From: Bacteroidales bacterium GP2 | Lineage (GTDB): Bacteria > Bacteroidota > Bacteroidia > Bacteroidales > Muribaculaceae | Direction of reading: 5' to 3' | Length of the DNA: 6,655 nucleotides | NCBI GenBank assembly: GCA_001701115.1 | Contig: DAAJ01000083.1 | Coordinates: 1-6,655 of the forward strand | In this document: piece by piece, positions 5,547 to 6,655 of the stretch | Position numbering within the stretch: the first letter of the stretch is position 1 | How the letters are laid out: every line of letters starts with the position of its first letter | Made by a program: the position numbers and the translations under genes | The notes under the pieces: generated by a model | Told to the model about the DNA's origin: nothing | The model's input: the letters and a program-made list of their open reading frames with translations, nothing else | The model's database searches: none

Positions 5547-6655
5547 ATGAAAAAGTTACTATGCGCTGCTGCGGTGATGTCACTCGCTGCGTCAGCATGG
5601 GCTGCTCCGGTTCACCCGGACAGCACCGGATTCAAGTTTACAGATGTGAAAGTAGTGAAGACAAGCCCTGTCCGCGACCAGAACAAGTCGGGAACATGCT
5701 GGTGCTTCTCAAGCAACACTTTCTTTGAAAACGAGATACTCCGCAAAACCGGCAAACCGGTAGACCTCAGCGAAATGTTTGTTGTATGGCACACATACGA
5801 TGACAAGGCTGACAAGTTTATCCGCACCAACGGCAAAATCAATTTCTCACAGGGTGGCAGCGGACTGGACGTTCCCTATGTATGGGCAAAGTACGGTGCA
5901 GTTCCTGAAAGCGTTTATGCAGGACTCAACTATGGCGAGGACAACCATGTGCATGGCGAACTTGAAGCCGGCATGAGCGGCTACCTCAATGCAGTGAACC
6001 GCAAACCCAACCGCCGCCTGTCAACCGCATGGCGCCAGGGTCTCCAGGGCATACTTAACGCTTACTTCGGCGAACTTCCCGAAACTTTCGAGTATGAGGG
6101 CAAGACTTATACTCCGAAGTCATTTGCAGAGTCACTCCAGATCAACCCCGACGATTATGTTGCAGTAACTTCATTTACCCACCATCCTTTCTACGAACCT
6201 TTTGTGCTTGAGGTTTCTGACAACTGGCTCTCAGGTCAGTACCACAATGTGCCTGTTGAGGAGATGAAGGCTATTGTTGACAATGCTATTGAAAACGGTT
6301 ACTCTGTAGCTTGGGCTGCTGACGTGAGCGAAGGCGGTTTCAAATGGGCTAAAGGTTATGCTGTAATGCCTGCCGGCAAAAACGAAGCTGACATGGAAGG
6401 TACCGAACTCAGCCGTTGGGTAAAACTCAGCGCAGCTGAAAAGGAAAGGTCAAAATATGACATCAATGGTCCGGTTGAAGAAATCAAGGTTACCCAGGAG
6501 ATGCGCCAGGATATGTTTGACCGCCAGGAAACAACAGACGACCATGGCATGGTTATCGTTGGTATCGCAACCGACCAGAACGGCAATAAATATTATAAGG
6601 TGCAGAACTCATGGACAGCAAACCAGATTTATGACGGTTTCTTCTATGTTTCCGA
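5547..6655 (+). CDS. Exported C1B papain-like cysteine peptidase (aminopeptidase C / bleomycin hydrolase type), 3' end missing
   Basis: The frame is open for 369 codons from the ATG at 5547 and runs off the window; about 25-40 more residues would be expected. A signal peptide covers residues 1-20 (KK at 2-3, hydrophobic core, cleavage near AWAA). The papain triad is complete: the active-site stretch DQNKSGTCWCFS (44-55) has oxyanion Q45 and nucleophile C51 at the canonical six-residue spacing, H333 lies in DDHGMVIVG, and N354 lies in VQNSW. The wide Cys-His spacing (282 residues) with no propeptide of usual size fits the C1B bleomycin hydrolase/PepC subfamily rather than classical papains. 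PepC enzymes are normally cytoplasmic hexamers that trim N-terminal residues. This signal-peptide form would act in the periplasm or outside, probably on dietary, host or recycled peptides. Its specificity depends partly on the C terminus, which is not visible. The gene is divergent from nfnA. Confidence 0.93.
   Translation, partial: MKKLLCAAAVMSLAASAWAAPVHPDSTGFKFTDVKVVKTSPVRDQNKSGTCWCFSSNTFFENEILRKTGKPVDLSEMFVVWHTYDDKADKFIRTNGKINFSQGGSGLDVPYVWAKYGAVPESVYAGLNYGEDNHVHGELEAGMSGYLNAVNRKPNRRLSTAWRQGLQGILNAYFGELPETFEYEGKTYTPKSFAESLQINPDDYVAVTSFTHHPFYEPFVLEVSDNWLSGQYHNVPVEEMKAIVDNAIENGYSVAWAADVSEGGFKWAKGYAVMPAGKNEADMEGTELSRWVKLSAAEKERSKYDINGPVEEIKVTQEMRQDMFDRQETTDDHGMVIVGIATDQNGNKYYKVQNSWTANQIYDGFFYVS

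Noticed and set aside
1..6655. Mobile element, CRISPR array, tRNA or toxin-antitoxin signature
   Set aside because: No repeat arrays, transposase motifs, terminal inverted repeats, cloverleaf sequences or small paired toxin genes were seen on either strand.

Overview
The window looks like chromosomal DNA from the order Bacteroidales, and a gut Muribaculaceae-type organism is my best guess. Four things point there: promoter -7 boxes of the TAnnTTTG type, AT-rich start regions without Shine-Dalgarno sequences, a GldB-family protein, and a subclass A2-like class A beta-lactamase with a lipoprotein signal. The family-level placement is inference. There is no sign of a phage, transposon, CRISPR array, tRNA or rRNA.

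Layout. (1) Positions 1-1706, plus strand: the 3' part of a gldB-like gene, then 15 bp later a complete class A beta-lactamase lipoprotein, probably in one transcript. (2) Positions 1707-2008: a non-coding stretch of about 300 bp with a strong rho-independent terminator, a consensus Bacteroidales promoter and a hairpin-rich leader. (3) Positions 2009-2500, plus strand: a secreted thioredoxin-fold protein that has lost its redox cysteines, followed by a terminator. (4) Positions 2591-3055, minus strand: a small lipoprotein of unknown function. (5) Positions 3156-5415, minus strand: a two-gene operon for a ferredoxin/NAD(P)H flavoprotein pair, NfnA then GltA/NfnB, with a long hairpin after it. 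(6) From 5547 to the window edge, plus strand: a secreted papain-like (C1B, bleomycin hydrolase type) peptidase. It is divergent from nfnA, and the two promoters overlap.

How the genes work together. Only the nfnA-gltA pair forms a clear functional unit. Its two subunits carry the iron-sulfur and flavin/nucleotide motifs expected of the electron-bifurcating transhydrogenase NfnAB, which links NADH, NADPH and ferredoxin in anaerobes. The beta-lactamase, the thioredoxin-like protein, the small lipoprotein and the peptidase all carry export signals, so most of the remaining genes act in the cell envelope. I found no convincing novel multi-gene system. The most unusual items are the cysteine-less thioredoxin protein with its structured leader, and the overlapping divergent promoters.
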